Positions 25,580-33,834 of a stretch of DNA of 64,000 nucleotides are shown here, in pieces (position 1 is the first letter of the stretch; the number at the start of each line of letters is the position of its first letter). Below the pieces are notes generated by a model. That model saw nothing but the letters and a program-made list of their open reading frames with translations. It did no database searches and was not told the origin of the DNA. Source of the stretch: Collimonas sp. OK242 (GTDB lineage: Bacteria; Pseudomonadota; Gammaproteobacteria; Burkholderiales; Burkholderiaceae_D). The stretch lies in assembly GCF_900107095.1 (NCBI RefSeq), contig NZ_FNOR01000007.1, forward strand, positions 62,001 through 126,000, read 5' to 3'. A program made the translations under genes and the position numbers.

Positions 25580-26695
25580 TCAGTAGGTATAAAACATGCG
25601 CTGGATTTCTTTGGTGTTGTTGGTCTTGGTGAGCGCCAGCATCAGCAGGATGCGTGCTTTTTGTGCATTCAGCGTATCGGACACCACGAAATCGAGCTCA
25701 TCGTCGTTGGCTTCACCGTTGCGGGCAACGATGCCCTGGCCGACGCGGCTGGCGCGAACAATGATCACGCCCTTCTTGCGTGCTTCGACCAGCGGCGTTT
25801 TCATCTGCGCCGCAATGCTGCCGTCGCCGACGCCAGCCTGGACGATGCCTTTGGCGCCCGAAGCAACTTGCGCGTCGAGCGCAGCGCGGGTCATGTTGGC
25901 GTAGCCGTAGATGATGTCAACTTGCGGCAGCACATCCAGCTTGCTGACGTCGAATTCGGTATCGACCGTGTTCTTGCGCGTCGACTGCCGGTAGAAGTGC
26001 GCCTTGCTGCCCTGGATATAACCCAGCATGCCGAGTTCGGTCGACTTGAAGGTGTCGGTGGTCGAGGTGTTGGTCTTGGTCACTTCGCGTGCCGCGTTGA
26101 TCTGATCGTTGAGCGAAACCAGTACGCCCTTGCCGATCGCATCTTTGCTGCCGGCCAGCAGGACCGCGTTGTACAGGTTGATCGGGCCATCGGCCGAGAT
26201 CGCGGTCGAAGGGCGCATGGCGCCGACGATCACCACCGGCTTGCGGCTCTTGACGGTCAGGTCGAGGAAATAGGCGGTTTCTTCGATGGTGTCGGTGCCA
26301 TGGGTGATGACGATGCCGTCCACGTCCGGTTGCGCCAGCAAGGTGTTGACGCGCTTGGCCAGCTTCAGCCAATGATCGTTGGTCATGCTTTCGCTGGCGA
26401 TCTGGAATACCTGTTCGCCTTTGACGTTGGCGACTTTCTTCAACTCCGGCACTGCAGCGATCAGCTTTTCGACGCCGACGGTGGCTGAGGTGTAGCCGAC
26501 CGTGGTGGTGCTGTCGGCGCCGGTGCCGGCGATCGTGCCGCCGGTTGCCAGGATCATCACGTTAGGCAGCTTGGCCTGGTTGTCTTGCGCATGCGCCACG
26601 GAGGTGGCGAGCAATAAGGCGCTGAACATCATCACCGCGTAGGAATTGAATGTGCGGTTGAGGGAGCGCAGTGCGAATGTGCGGGTGGTAGACAT
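25580..26695 (-). CDS. ansB: Type II L-asparaginase, periplasmic
   Basis: Periplasmic asparaginase/glutaminase (371 aa) that hydrolyses L-asparagine to aspartate and ammonia. An N-terminal region of about 46 residues, including the hydrophobic SYAVMMFSALLLATSVAHAQ, is the signal peptide. The catalytic threonines lie in the two family motifs: ILATGGTIAGTG just after the signal, and GIVITHGTDTIEETAYFL near residue 130. The C-terminus ends in the common MFYTY. The ATG at 26695 is chosen because AGGAG precedes it by about 6 nt. The long leader carries a hexanucleotide tandem repeat and a palindrome that may regulate it. A terminator lies downstream. Confidence 0.94.
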   Translation of the reverse strand: MSTTRTFALRSLNRTFNSYAVMMFSALLLATSVAHAQDNQAKLPNVMILATGGTIAGTGADSTTTVGYTSATVGVEKLIAAVPELKKVANVKGEQVFQIASESMTNDHWLKLAKRVNTLLAQPDVDGIVITHGTDTIEETAYFLDLTVKSRKPVVIVGAMRPSTAISADGPINLYNAVLLAGSKDAIGKGVLVSLNDQINAAREVTKTNTSTTDTFKSTELGMLGYIQGSKAHFYRQSTRKNTVDTEFDVSKLDVLPQVDIIYGYANMTRAALDAQVASGAKGIVQAGVGDGSIAAQMKTPLVEARKKGVIIVRASRVGQGIVARNGEANDDELDFVVSDTLNAQKARILLMLALTKTNNTKEIQRMFYTY

Positions 26696-26737
26696 AAATC
26701 TCCTGATTTTGTTGGTAGTTGTGGACCGCAAGCCAGG

Positions 26738-26766
26738 CTCAACTCAAACTCAAACTCAAACTCAAA
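26738..26766. repeat. Hexanucleotide tandem repeat in the ansB leader
   Basis: CTCAAA occurs four times in perfect tandem (26743-26766), preceded by a CTCAA partial unit (26738-26742). On the ansB coding strand this reads (TTTGAG)n and lies 43-71 bp upstream of the start codon, inside the probable 5' untranslated region or promoter. Such arrays can change copy number by slippage. Confidence 0.85.
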
Positions 26767-26860
26767 CCCGGAAGCGGCCACGCGGCAGTTCAACATTCGG
26801 GAATGCGCCGCCGCGCAGCGGAACTGTAACGAAAGTTGGCAAAGCGATCTAATGCCATCT

Positions 26861-26888
26861 ATGCATAGGTTTATGCATAATTATTATA
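26861..26888 (-). promoter_or_regulatory. Probable ansB promoter -10 with overlapping operator
   Basis: On the minus strand a perfect TATAAT (26888-26883) is followed five bases later by the perfect inverted repeat ATGCATA-N4-TATGCAT (26861-26878). That is about where transcription would begin. No good -35 is found 16-18 bp upstream of the TATAAT. This suggests a regulated promoter with a repressor or activator site; the regulator is unknown. Confidence 0.4.
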
Positions 26889-26964
26889 GGCTTCTGTCCG
26901 GCAAGCATGGACTTGCCAGATCGACCTCATTGCAAAAAAAAATAATTAGCAAAAAGCGGGCCAA

Positions 26965-27816
26965 TCAAGCTGCAATCGTGGTTTCCGCTTCGCGCGTGAT
27001 CAGCAATTCACGCGTCGGAAACGGGATCGTGCAATTTACCGCTGACAGCGCAGCCTGCACATTTTGTGCAATCGACCAGCGCACCGCCCAGTATTCGGAG
27101 GTGCTGGTCCAGGCTCGCAGATTCAGCATGACCGCACTTTCGGCATGATCGGTAACGACCACGAGCGGCGCCGGCGTCGCCAGGATCCGCTCGTCCGCCA
27201 GCAACAGTTTCCGCAACGCTTTCATCGCAACCGCTGGATCATCCTTGTAACTGATGCCGATCGGCATATCGATGCGGCGCGTGTTGTTGCGGCTATAGTT
27301 GGTCAGGGCGCTATTCCACAGCTGATTGTTCGGCGCGAACAGGCAGATGCCGTCAGCCTTGGTCAGCTTGGTTGCAAACAAGCCGATTTCATCGACGGTG
27401 CCTTCAATGCTGCCATTCGAGATGTATTCGCCGACCTGGAACGGCCGCAGGAACAGCAGCATCATGCCGGCCGCTATGTTTTGCAAAGTCCCCTGCAAGG
27501 CCAGGCCGATCGCCAGGCCGGCGGCGCCCAGGACGGCGACAATACTGGCGGTCTGCACGCCGAACTGGCCAAGCACGGCGACCAGCGTGATCAGGCGTAT
27601 CAGCCACAGCAACACGCTGCGCAGCACCGGACGCAAGGTGGCGTCCAGGCTGGCGCGCGTCATCACCCGGTCAAGCGCATTGGCGAAACGCGACGACAGC
27701 CACCAGCCGACCGCCAGCGTGATGATGGCCAGCACAGCGTTGAGGCCGTAGTGCAAGGACGATTCAAGAAGAAAATTCCAGATCGAAGAGAATTGGTTGG
27801 CGGCTAGTATATTCAA
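26965..27816 (-). CDS. MscS-type mechanosensitive channel
   Basis: Small-conductance mechanosensitive channel of MscS length (283 aa), a heptameric inner-membrane pore that releases solutes on hypo-osmotic shock. It has three membrane helices. The pore helix TM3 is rich in Gly/Ala (VAVLGAAGLAIGLALQGTLQNIAAG, about residues 88-112), and the first beta-domain has FQVGEYISNGSIEGTVDEIG. The start is taken as the TTG at 27816 because AGGAG lies 7 nt upstream; a further TTG at 27837 would overlap that site. It is a single gene 269 bp upstream of the ansB start on the same strand. Confidence 0.9.
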   Translation of the reverse strand: MNILAANQFSSIWNFLLESSLHYGLNAVLAIITLAVGWWLSSRFANALDRVMTRASLDATLRPVLRSVLLWLIRLITLVAVLGQFGVQTASIVAVLGAAGLAIGLALQGTLQNIAAGMMLLFLRPFQVGEYISNGSIEGTVDEIGLFATKLTKADGICLFAPNNQLWNSALTNYSRNNTRRIDMPIGISYKDDPAVAMKALRKLLLADERILATPAPLVVVTDHAESAVMLNLRAWTSTSEYWAVRWSIAQNVQAALSAVNCTIPFPTRELLITREAETTIAA

Positions 27817-27893
27817 GGGCGGGCTCCTGTAACGCAAATGAAATAGCGCGGACCTGGTCCGCGCGTTGAGCCCTCTATGTTACCAGCAGCCCC

Positions 27894-27929
27894 AAAAAAA
27901 ACGCGCCAGGCAGTTTCATGCCCGGCGCG
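27894..27929 (-). terminator. Terminator downstream of ompW
   Basis: Arms CGCGCCAGGCA (27902-27912) and TGCCCGGCGCG (27919-27929) pair over 11 bp with one mismatch and a 6-nt loop. On the minus strand an 8-T run follows (complement of 27894-27901). It lies 64 bp beyond the ompW stop and before the mscS start. Confidence 0.85.
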
Positions 27930-27992
27930 CAACAGCCAGTGTAAAGACTGAGGAGACAATCGATTTTTAAACGGCAGGCAAGCAAATCCTGC

Positions 27993-28604
27993 TTAGAAAC
28001 GGTAACCGACACCCATGCCGATCAACCACGGATCGATCTTGACGCGACTGATTTTTTCGCCTCCGGCGTAGACATCGCTGCGAATCTGCAGTTTTTTCAG
28101 ATCCAGATTCAAGGACCAGTTTTTATCCAGCTTGTAATCAAGACCGGCCTGCAATGCCAGACCCCAGCTGCTGTGATCCAGGCTGCCTGCGCCATTCAGC
28201 AGATCGACGCTGGAAATGCGCGTGTAGTTAAGCCCGGCGCCAAGATAGGGACTGAACTGCGCTTGCGGCAGGAAGTGGTATTGCATCGTCAGCGTCGGCG
28301 GCAAATGCTTGAACGTGCCGATTTTTTTTCCATCCAGCGCAACATCCTGCTTCTGCGGATAAGTCAAGACCAGTTCGGCCGCCCAGTTTGGCGTAAAGAA
28401 GTAGGAAATATCGACTTCCGGTATGGTCTTGTCATTGACATGCAAACGATCGGATGCGCCGACGCCGCCAATCGGATCCGAATGGTCCGCAGGTTTCAGG
28501 TATGCGGCGCGCACGCGTACCTGCCAGGGACTTTCTTGCGCCATGGCGTCCCCAACCACAAAACCCAGTGCCAATAACGTTGCCAACAATGCTGATTTCT
28601 TCAT
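27993..28604 (-). CDS. ompW: OmpW family outer-membrane protein
   Basis: Eight-stranded beta-barrel outer-membrane protein of the OmpW family (203 aa), a narrow hydrophobic channel linked to stress and anaerobic adaptation. It has a signal peptide ending near AMAQ (residues 1-22). The mature start SPWQVRVRAAYLKPAD and the family features VDISYFFTPNWAAELVLTYP and FLPQAQFSPYLGAGLNYTRI follow. The protein ends in GVGYRF with a terminal phenylalanine for barrel insertion. A perfect FNR-type box lies about 67 bp upstream of the start. E. coli ompW is known to respond to FNR and oxygen, so oxygen control is likely here too. Confidence 0.93.
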   Translation of the reverse strand: MKKSALLATLLALGFVVGDAMAQESPWQVRVRAAYLKPADHSDPIGGVGASDRLHVNDKTIPEVDISYFFTPNWAAELVLTYPQKQDVALDGKKIGTFKHLPPTLTMQYHFLPQAQFSPYLGAGLNYTRISSVDLLNGAGSLDHSSWGLALQAGLDYKLDKNWSLNLDLKKLQIRSDVYAGGEKISRVKIDPWLIGMGVGYRF

Positions 28605-28664
28605 TTTCCATTCCTATATAGTCCATGTCGGCTTGCACTTTAAGGGGATGCGCCTGAATTTACT

Positions 28665-28678
28665 TTGATATAAATCAA
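28665..28678 (-). promoter_or_regulatory. FNR/ANR box upstream of ompW
   Basis: TTGATATAAATCAA matches the consensus TTGAT-N4-ATCAA exactly. Its centre at 28671.5 is 67 bp upstream of the ompW ATG. If it sits at -41.5, as at class II FNR promoters, transcription would start near 28630, and a TTAAAG at 28643-28638 could serve as -10. The box is symmetrical, so it could also affect the divergent hisC gene. Confidence 0.7.
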
Positions 28679-28808
28679 GTCAATGCCAGAGTCCGGTACA
28701 CCGGTAATTTCAGCGGCAGCAGCCAGACCGCGCCGGGTTTGCTACCATATGGCTTATTCGCCCTATCTTATACGCCTGGCTGTAGCCCTTACCTTCTTTA
28801 GCGACACA

Positions 28809-29897
28809 ATGAGCAAATTCTGGAGCCCCATCGTCAGCCGCCTGACGCCTTACACCCCCGGCGAACAACCCAAGCTGAGCAAGCTGGTCAAGCTCAATAC
28901 CAATGAAAATCCCTATGGTCCGTCGCCGCTGGCGCTGGCGGCCATGAGCGCCGAACTGGGCGACAACCTGCGGCTGTATCCCAATCCGGATGCCGAGCCG
29001 CTGAAACTGGCGCTGGCCGAACAACATGCCGCGCACGGAATCACGCCGGCCCACGTGTTTGTCGGCAACGGTTCCGACGAAGTGCTGGCGCATGCCTTCC
29101 AAGCCTTGCTGCAGCATGAGCAAGCGATCCTGTTCCCGGACATCAGCTACAGTTTTTATCCGACCTATTGCGGCTTGTACCAGATCGCCCATCGGCTGGT
29201 GCCGCTGGCCGAGGACTTTACGCTGCGGGTTGACGATTACCTGAACACCGCCGCCGGCGGCATCATTTTCCCGAATCCGAACGCCCCTACCGGCTGCCTG
29301 CTGCCCTTGGCCGAAGTGGAAAGGCTGGTGGCCGGCCAGCCCGACTGCGTGGTGATCGTGGATGAGGCCTACGTCGACTTCGGCGGCGACAGCGCGATTC
29401 CGCTGGTGGCGCGCTACCCCAATCTGCTGGTGGTGCAGACCTTGTCCAAATCGCGTTCGCTGGCCGGTTTGCGGGTCGGCTTTGCGATCGGCCAGCCAGA
29501 CCTGATCACGGCGCTGGAACGGGTCAAGAACAGCTTCAACTCCTATCCGCTGGACCGCATGGCGATTGTCGGCGCTACCGCGGCGATCAAGGACCAGGCG
29601 CACTTTGACAAGACCCGGCTGGCAGTCATGGCTAGCCGCCAGCACCTGGTTAGCGGCTTGACGACGCTCGGCTTCGACGTGCTGCCGTCGGCCGCCAACT
29701 TCGTGTTTGCGCGCCATCCACGCCACGATGGCGCCAAGCTGGCAGCCCGCCTGCGCGCCGACGGCATCATCGTGCGCCATTTCAGCAGTGCCCGCATTGC
29801 CCAGTTCCTGCGCATCACGGTGGGTACCGACCAGGCTTGCCAGGCGTTGCTGGATGCTTTGCAGACCCATCTGCAAGACATGCCTGCCGACTTCTGA
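28809..29897 (+). CDS. hisC: Histidinol-phosphate aminotransferase
   Basis: PLP-dependent aminotransferase (362 aa). It converts imidazole acetol phosphate plus glutamate to L-histidinol phosphate in histidine synthesis; some paralogues also act on aromatic amino acids. The N-terminal [13 protein letters not shown] (28-40) and [10 protein letters not shown] (84-93) bind PLP phosphate. NPNAPTG is at 156-162, VDEAYVDF at 184-191, and the Schiff-base lysine Lys214 is in [13 protein letters not shown]. The ATG at 28809 matches the family N-terminus. It is outside any his operon here, so it may be the second hisC copy found in many Burkholderiales. A perfect hairpin follows 8 bp after the stop. 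Confidence 0.93.
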   Translation: MSKFWSPIVSRLTPYTPGEQPKLSKLVKLNTNENPYGPSPLALAAMSAELGDNLRLYPNPDAEPLKLALAEQHAAHGITPAHVFVGNGSDEVLAHAFQALLQHEQAILFPDISYSFYPTYCGLYQIAHRLVPLAEDFTLRVDDYLNTAAGGIIFPNPNAPTGCLLPLAEVERLVAGQPDCVVIVDEAYVDFGGDSAIPLVARYPNLLVVQTLSKSRSLAGLRVGFAIGQPDLITALERVKNSFNSYPLDRMAIVGATAAIKDQAHFDKTRLAVMASRQHLVSGLTTLGFDVLPSAANFVFARHPRHDGAKLAARLRADGIIVRHFSSARIAQFLRITVGTDQACQALLDALQTHLQDMPADF

Positions 29898-29905
29898 TCG
29901 TCCAG

Positions 29906-29939
29906 GACCATGGCTGACGACTCGCCGTCAGCCATGGTC
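29906..29939 (+). terminator. Strong hairpin after hisC
   Basis: GACCATGGCTGACG (29906-29919) and CGTCAGCCATGGTC (29926-29939) form a perfect 14-bp stem with a 6-nt loop, 8 bp after the hisC stop. No T-run follows, so it may protect the hisC 3' end or terminate weakly. It contains the ATG at 29910, which argues against using that codon as the start of the next gene. Confidence 0.55.
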
Positions 29940-29987
29940 ATCCTCTGCAGTCTGTGCAATCCGCGCAAGCCATCAATCTCTCTCGCA

Positions 29988-31148
29988 ATGCCCAACTCGA
30001 TCGCAACACCGGCCGCCGTCCCCATCGTCATTACCCGCATGCGTCGGGCGGCGCTGCCGCTGCTGTTCCTGTTGCTGGGCGTGATCTATGCCAGCTGGGT
30101 CTCGCGCATCCCGGCGTTGCGCGATAGCCTGCAACTGGATCCGGCCGGCCTCAGCCTGTTCCTGCTGGGCGGCGGCATTGGCGCAGTCGGCTCATTTCCA
30201 CTGGCGGCATGGCTGGTGGGCCATTACGGCGCGCGCCGCGCCAGCTGGTATGCCGGCCTGCTGCTGTTGATCGCCATCCCCTGCCTGGCGTTGGCGCCCA
30301 CGCTGCCGCTGCTGATGCTGGCGATGCTTTGCCTGGGCGTTTGCTCCAGCTGCTTCAATGTAGCAATCAACGCACTCGGCGCAGCAGCCGAGCAACGCGC
30401 CGGGCGCTCGATCATGTCGCAGCTGCACGCCTGGTTTTGCGTCGGCACCTTGTCCGGCGCCTTGCTCGGCAGCGCCGTTGCCGGCATGGGGATCACGCCA
30501 TTACTGCACTTCAGCCTGATCGCCGCCTGTGTGGCGATTCCGCTGCGGCTGTGCTACCGCGCTTTGCCGAATGACCGGCCGCAATATATCGCCGGCACAA
30601 AACACTTTGCATTGCCGCACGGCCCGCTGATTGCGCTCGGCGTGGTGGCCTTCGGCGGCGCGATCGTCGAGGGCTCCGTGGCCGACTGGAGCGGGGTCTA
30701 CATGAAGGACCGCTTGCTGGCCGGCGACGGCGTGGCGCCGCTGGCCTTTGCGTTCTTTGCCGGCATGATGCTGCTGACGCGCATCATCGGCGACAAGCTG
30801 AAAGAAGCGTTCGGTGCGCGCCGTGTGGTCGCCGGCGGCGCCTTGACGGCGGGTATCGGCATGCTGATCGCGTTACTTGTCACTCAAATCCCGTTCGCCA
30901 TCGCCGGCTTTGCGCTGACTGGCGTCGGCGTCGCCACCATCTTCCCCTTCATCTTCAGCGCCGCCGGCCGCCACGGCCCGACCGCGCTGGCCGGCGTCAC
31001 CACCATGGGTTATACCGGCGGCCTGATCGGGCCGCCGCTCATCGGCTTTCTGGCGCACGGCTTCGGACTGCCCGCGGCCTTGTCGCTGGTCGGCGTGCTG
31101 TGCATTGCGGTGGCGCTGGCGGCCAGCCGCGCCAGATGGCTGGAATAG
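29988..31148 (+). CDS. MFS transporter
   Basis: Major facilitator protein (386 aa, about twelve membrane helices) resembling the YbjJ/FucP-like group. Visible features are the first helix LPLLFLLLGVIYASWVSRIP, a motif A-like loop GHYGARRASWYAG, SMLWF-type helix 5 with SQLHAWFCVGTLSGALLGS, and a mid-protein VVAFGGAIVEGSVADWSGVY that is typical of the group. The substrate is unknown. The ATG at 29988 is preferred to an in-frame ATG at 29910, because the latter lies inside the post-hisC hairpin and would add unconserved residues; neither has a good ribosome site. It is 90 bp after hisC and may be partly cotranscribed with it. Confidence 0.82.
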   Translation: MPNSIATPAAVPIVITRMRRAALPLLFLLLGVIYASWVSRIPALRDSLQLDPAGLSLFLLGGGIGAVGSFPLAAWLVGHYGARRASWYAGLLLLIAIPCLALAPTLPLLMLAMLCLGVCSSCFNVAINALGAAAEQRAGRSIMSQLHAWFCVGTLSGALLGSAVAGMGITPLLHFSLIAACVAIPLRLCYRALPNDRPQYIAGTKHFALPHGPLIALGVVAFGGAIVEGSVADWSGVYMKDRLLAGDGVAPLAFAFFAGMMLLTRIIGDKLKEAFGARRVVAGGALTAGIGMLIALLVTQIPFAIAGFALTGVGVATIFPFIFSAAGRHGPTALAGVTTMGYTGGLIGPPLIGFLAHGFGLPAALSLVGVLCIAVALAASRARWLE

Positions 31149-31213
31149 AACCCACTTCATTACGCTAAAATATGCGCCTGCGTTTGTACGCCAACCCTTT
31201 GCATGGAATCTCT

Positions 31214-31969
31214 ATGACGCTCACCTCGCATACAGCGCTTCCCCGTTGCCTGATCCGCTGCCTGGCGCTCGGCGCCGCTGCCGGCCTGACCCTGGCGGCC
31301 TGCGCCGGCGCTCCGCCGCAACCGACGGCTGACAACGATGCAGCACTCGCGGCATCGCACTGGGAACTGACGCACTGGACCGGGCACAGCGTGCCGCATG
31401 GCGACAACGGCGAGCCGGTGATCTTGAATTTCGCTCAGGAAAATGGCAAGGGAAGAGTCAGCGGCCGTGCCGGCTGCAATCAGTTCTCGGCGCCCTACTC
31501 GATACGCGCGACCGGCCAGCTGACGATCGTCCAGGCGGTGACAACCCGCATGGCCTGCCCCGGACCGGCAATGCAATTCGAAGCCGCCTTCCTCGACCAG
31601 CTGCAAGCGGTGAATCAATACAAGATCGACGGCCAGCAGATGGAAATGAAAACCCTGGATGGTCAAACCCTGCGTTTCCATGCGCGCGAAAAGCCGGGCG
31701 CCGCGGCGCAAATCAAGTTCATCTATGTCGCATCGCAAAAAGTGGCTTGCAGCGCCGGCGCGATGCGCACCACCTGCCTGCAGATCCGCGAGCGCAAGGA
31801 AGATCCGTGGCAGCTCTGGTACGGCAACATCCAGGGGTTCAATTTTGAGCCCGGTATCGCTTACCGGCTGCGGATTCTGGAAGAGCAGGTCGGCAACCCG
31901 CCAGCCGACGCCAGCGCCATCAGATGGACCCTCGACATGGTAGTGGAACAGGAAGTGGTGAAGAAATAA
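31214..31969 (+). CDS. META/HslJ and DUF4377 lipoprotein
   Basis: Probable envelope lipoprotein (251 aa). A signal peptide ends in the lipobox LAAC (near residue 32). Next comes a META (HslJ-like) domain, about residues 45-155, with SHWELTHWTG, GRAGCNQFSAPY and TTRMACPG. A DUF4377 domain occupies about 165-250, with VASQKVACSAGAMRTTCLQI and the late FEPGIAYRLRILEEQV. Cysteine pairs in both domains suggest disulfides. HslJ-type proteins have been linked to novobiocin and heat resistance in E. coli, but no mechanism is known. The ATG at 31214 is chosen because it gives a proper signal peptide. The stop shares one base with the next start (TAATG). Confidence 0.85.
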   Translation: MTLTSHTALPRCLIRCLALGAAAGLTLAACAGAPPQPTADNDAALAASHWELTHWTGHSVPHGDNGEPVILNFAQENGKGRVSGRAGCNQFSAPYSIRATGQLTIVQAVTTRMACPGPAMQFEAAFLDQLQAVNQYKIDGQQMEMKTLDGQTLRFHAREKPGAAAQIKFIYVASQKVACSAGAMRTTCLQIRERKEDPWQLWYGNIQGFNFEPGIAYRLRILEEQVGNPPADASAIRWTLDMVVEQEVVKK

Positions 31970-32694
31970 TGATGCAGTCTGTCAAGCACGATCGCAGCTT
32001 GCCCCAGCTGTTGCTGCTGCCCGGCTTCATGCTGGATCACACCCTGTGGGACGATATGCGCGACGGCCTGGCGCAACTGGGCCAGCTGCATTTCGGCGAT
32101 CTCGGCCAGGATGATTCGATCAGCGCGATGGCTGCGCGCGTCTTGCAGAACGCCCCGCCGCGCTTCGTCCTGATCGGTTTTTCGATGGGCGGCTACGCGG
32201 CGCAGGCGATCATGCAGCAGGCGCCGGAACGGGTGATCGCGCTGGCCTTGCTGAATACCTCGGCGCGCCAGCAGGATCCGCGTGAAATTGCCGGCAACCG
32301 GATGCAACTGGAGCTGGCCAGGCAAGTGCCGTTCAAGGGTTTGACCAGCCGCGCGCTGGGATCGTCGCTGCATCCGGATCGCGCCCATGAGCGGGTGCTG
32401 CTGGATCGTCTGCAGGCGATGGCGCTGCGTAACGGCAAGGAAGTCTTCATCCGCCAATTGTCGGCGCTGCGCAGCGATGGCTACGCCGAACTGGAAAACA
32501 TCCGCTGCCCGACGCTGATTGTCGCCAGCAGCAACGACCGGCTCAGCAGCATCGCCGAAGCTCAGCTGATGGCGGCCCGGATTCCTGCCGCCGGCATGGT
32601 GGTGATCGAGGACTGCGGCCACATGACGCCGCTGGAAAAGCCGGCGCAACTGTCACAGATTTTGTCCGATTGGCTGACAGCCGTCCTCATCTAG
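31969..32694 (+). CDS. Alpha/beta hydrolase
   Basis: Alpha/beta-fold hydrolase (241 aa). The oxyanion strand LLLLPGFMLDHTLWDD is near the N-terminus. The nucleophile elbow IGFSMGGYAAQ gives the catalytic Ser near residue 74. The acid is probably the Asp of SSNDRLSS near 188, and the histidine that of EDCGHMTPLEKP near 216. The sequence resembles MenH/EstP-type esterases without allowing a substrate call. The start overlaps the preceding lipoprotein stop (TAATG), so the two are cotranslated; a second ATG follows directly. It converges with a nitronate monooxygenase gene 36 bp away. Confidence 0.85.
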   Translation: MMQSVKHDRSLPQLLLLPGFMLDHTLWDDMRDGLAQLGQLHFGDLGQDDSISAMAARVLQNAPPRFVLIGFSMGGYAAQAIMQQAPERVIALALLNTSARQQDPREIAGNRMQLELARQVPFKGLTSRALGSSLHPDRAHERVLLDRLQAMALRNGKEVFIRQLSALRSDGYAELENIRCPTLIVASSNDRLSSIAEAQLMAARIPAAGMVVIEDCGHMTPLEKPAQLSQILSDWLTAVLI

Positions 32695-32730
32695 GTCTTG
32701 CGTGGACATTGATGCCCACGCCGTACTGAA

Positions 32731-33690
32731 TTACAGTGCCAGACGCTGGCGCGCAGCCTGATATTCAGTCTGCAAACGACCGACCATCTGCGCCACGCTC
32801 GGCACGTCATCCATCAGACCGACGCCCTGGCCGGCGCCCCAGATATCGCGCCAGGCTTTGGCGCCGCTGCCGCCCGAACCGAAATTCATCTTCGATTTAT
32901 CGGCTTGCGGCAAATTCTCAGGATCGAGGCCGGCATTCACGATGGATTTTTTCAGGTAGTTGCCATGCACACCGGTGAACAGATTGGTGTACACCACGTC
33001 GGCCGCCGTCGATTCCACAATCGCCTGGCGATAGGCATCGTCGACATGGGCTTCCTTGGTCGCCAGCCAGCGCGAACCGATGTAGGCGAAATCGGCGCCC
33101 ATCGCTTGCGCAGCCAGGATCGCGTCGCCGGTGGCGATTGCGCCAGACAGGGCGATCGGTCCCTTGAAGAATTTACGTACTTCACCCACCAGCGCAAACG
33201 GCGACAAAGGCCCGGCATGGCCGCCGGCGCCGGCGGCCACCAGGATCAGGCCGTCGACTCCAGCTTCCAGCGCCTTTTGCGCATGGCGGATCGAAATTAC
33301 GTCATGCAGCACGATGCCGCCGTAGCCATGGATCGCATCCATCATTTCCGGCGGCGGCGCGCGCAGGCTGGAGATGATGATCGGCACCCGATGCTTGACG
33401 CAGACGGCGACGTCATGCGCCAGGCGGTCGTTCGATTGATGGACGATCTGGTTGACCGCGATCGGCCCGATTTTTGCGTCAGGATGCTCCGCCTTGTAAG
33501 CAGCCAGTTCCGCCTGCAAATCCGTCAGCCAGACATCCAGCAATTCCGCCGGACGGGCGTTCAGGGCCGGGAACGAACCAACGATGCCTGCCTTGCATTG
33601 CGCAGCGACCAGGGCCGGGCCGCTGGCGATGAACATCGGCGAACCTATCACGGGAAGGCTCAGGTTTTGCAACGCAACGGGCAATGCCAT
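32731..33690 (-). CDS. Nitronate monooxygenase (NMO family)
   Basis: FMN-dependent nitronate monooxygenase (319 aa), also named 2-nitropropane dioxygenase. It oxidises alkyl nitronates such as propionate 3-nitronate, probably for detoxification. The TIM-barrel markers are PVIGSPMFIASGP at the start, the PALNARPAELLD loop near residue 40, and the phosphate-binding and catalytic-His segment [18 protein letters not shown] near 150-168. ALSGAIATGDAILAAQAMGAD and YIGSRWLATKEA follow near 180-215. All key parts are present. It is a single gene with 144 bp upstream, convergent with the alpha/beta hydrolase gene. Confidence 0.9.
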   Translation of the reverse strand: MALPVALQNLSLPVIGSPMFIASGPALVAAQCKAGIVGSFPALNARPAELLDVWLTDLQAELAAYKAEHPDAKIGPIAVNQIVHQSNDRLAHDVAVCVKHRVPIIISSLRAPPPEMMDAIHGYGGIVLHDVISIRHAQKALEAGVDGLILVAAGAGGHAGPLSPFALVGEVRKFFKGPIALSGAIATGDAILAAQAMGADFAYIGSRWLATKEAHVDDAYRQAIVESTAADVVYTNLFTGVHGNYLKKSIVNAGLDPENLPQADKSKMNFGSGGSGAKAWRDIWGAGQGVGLMDDVPSVAQMVGRLQTEYQAARQRLAL

Positions 33691-33834
33691 AACAACCTCT
33701 TGTATTGGGGATGAAGAGTTTGATTATAGGGGGAAAAGGAGAATGAAAAAGTACGATCGTGCTAGATTTTGTCCTCTAAAACCCGGCCGGAATCCTGCCT
33801 GCCATTGCCTGTCAGCCGAGCGTCGGGGACCGGC

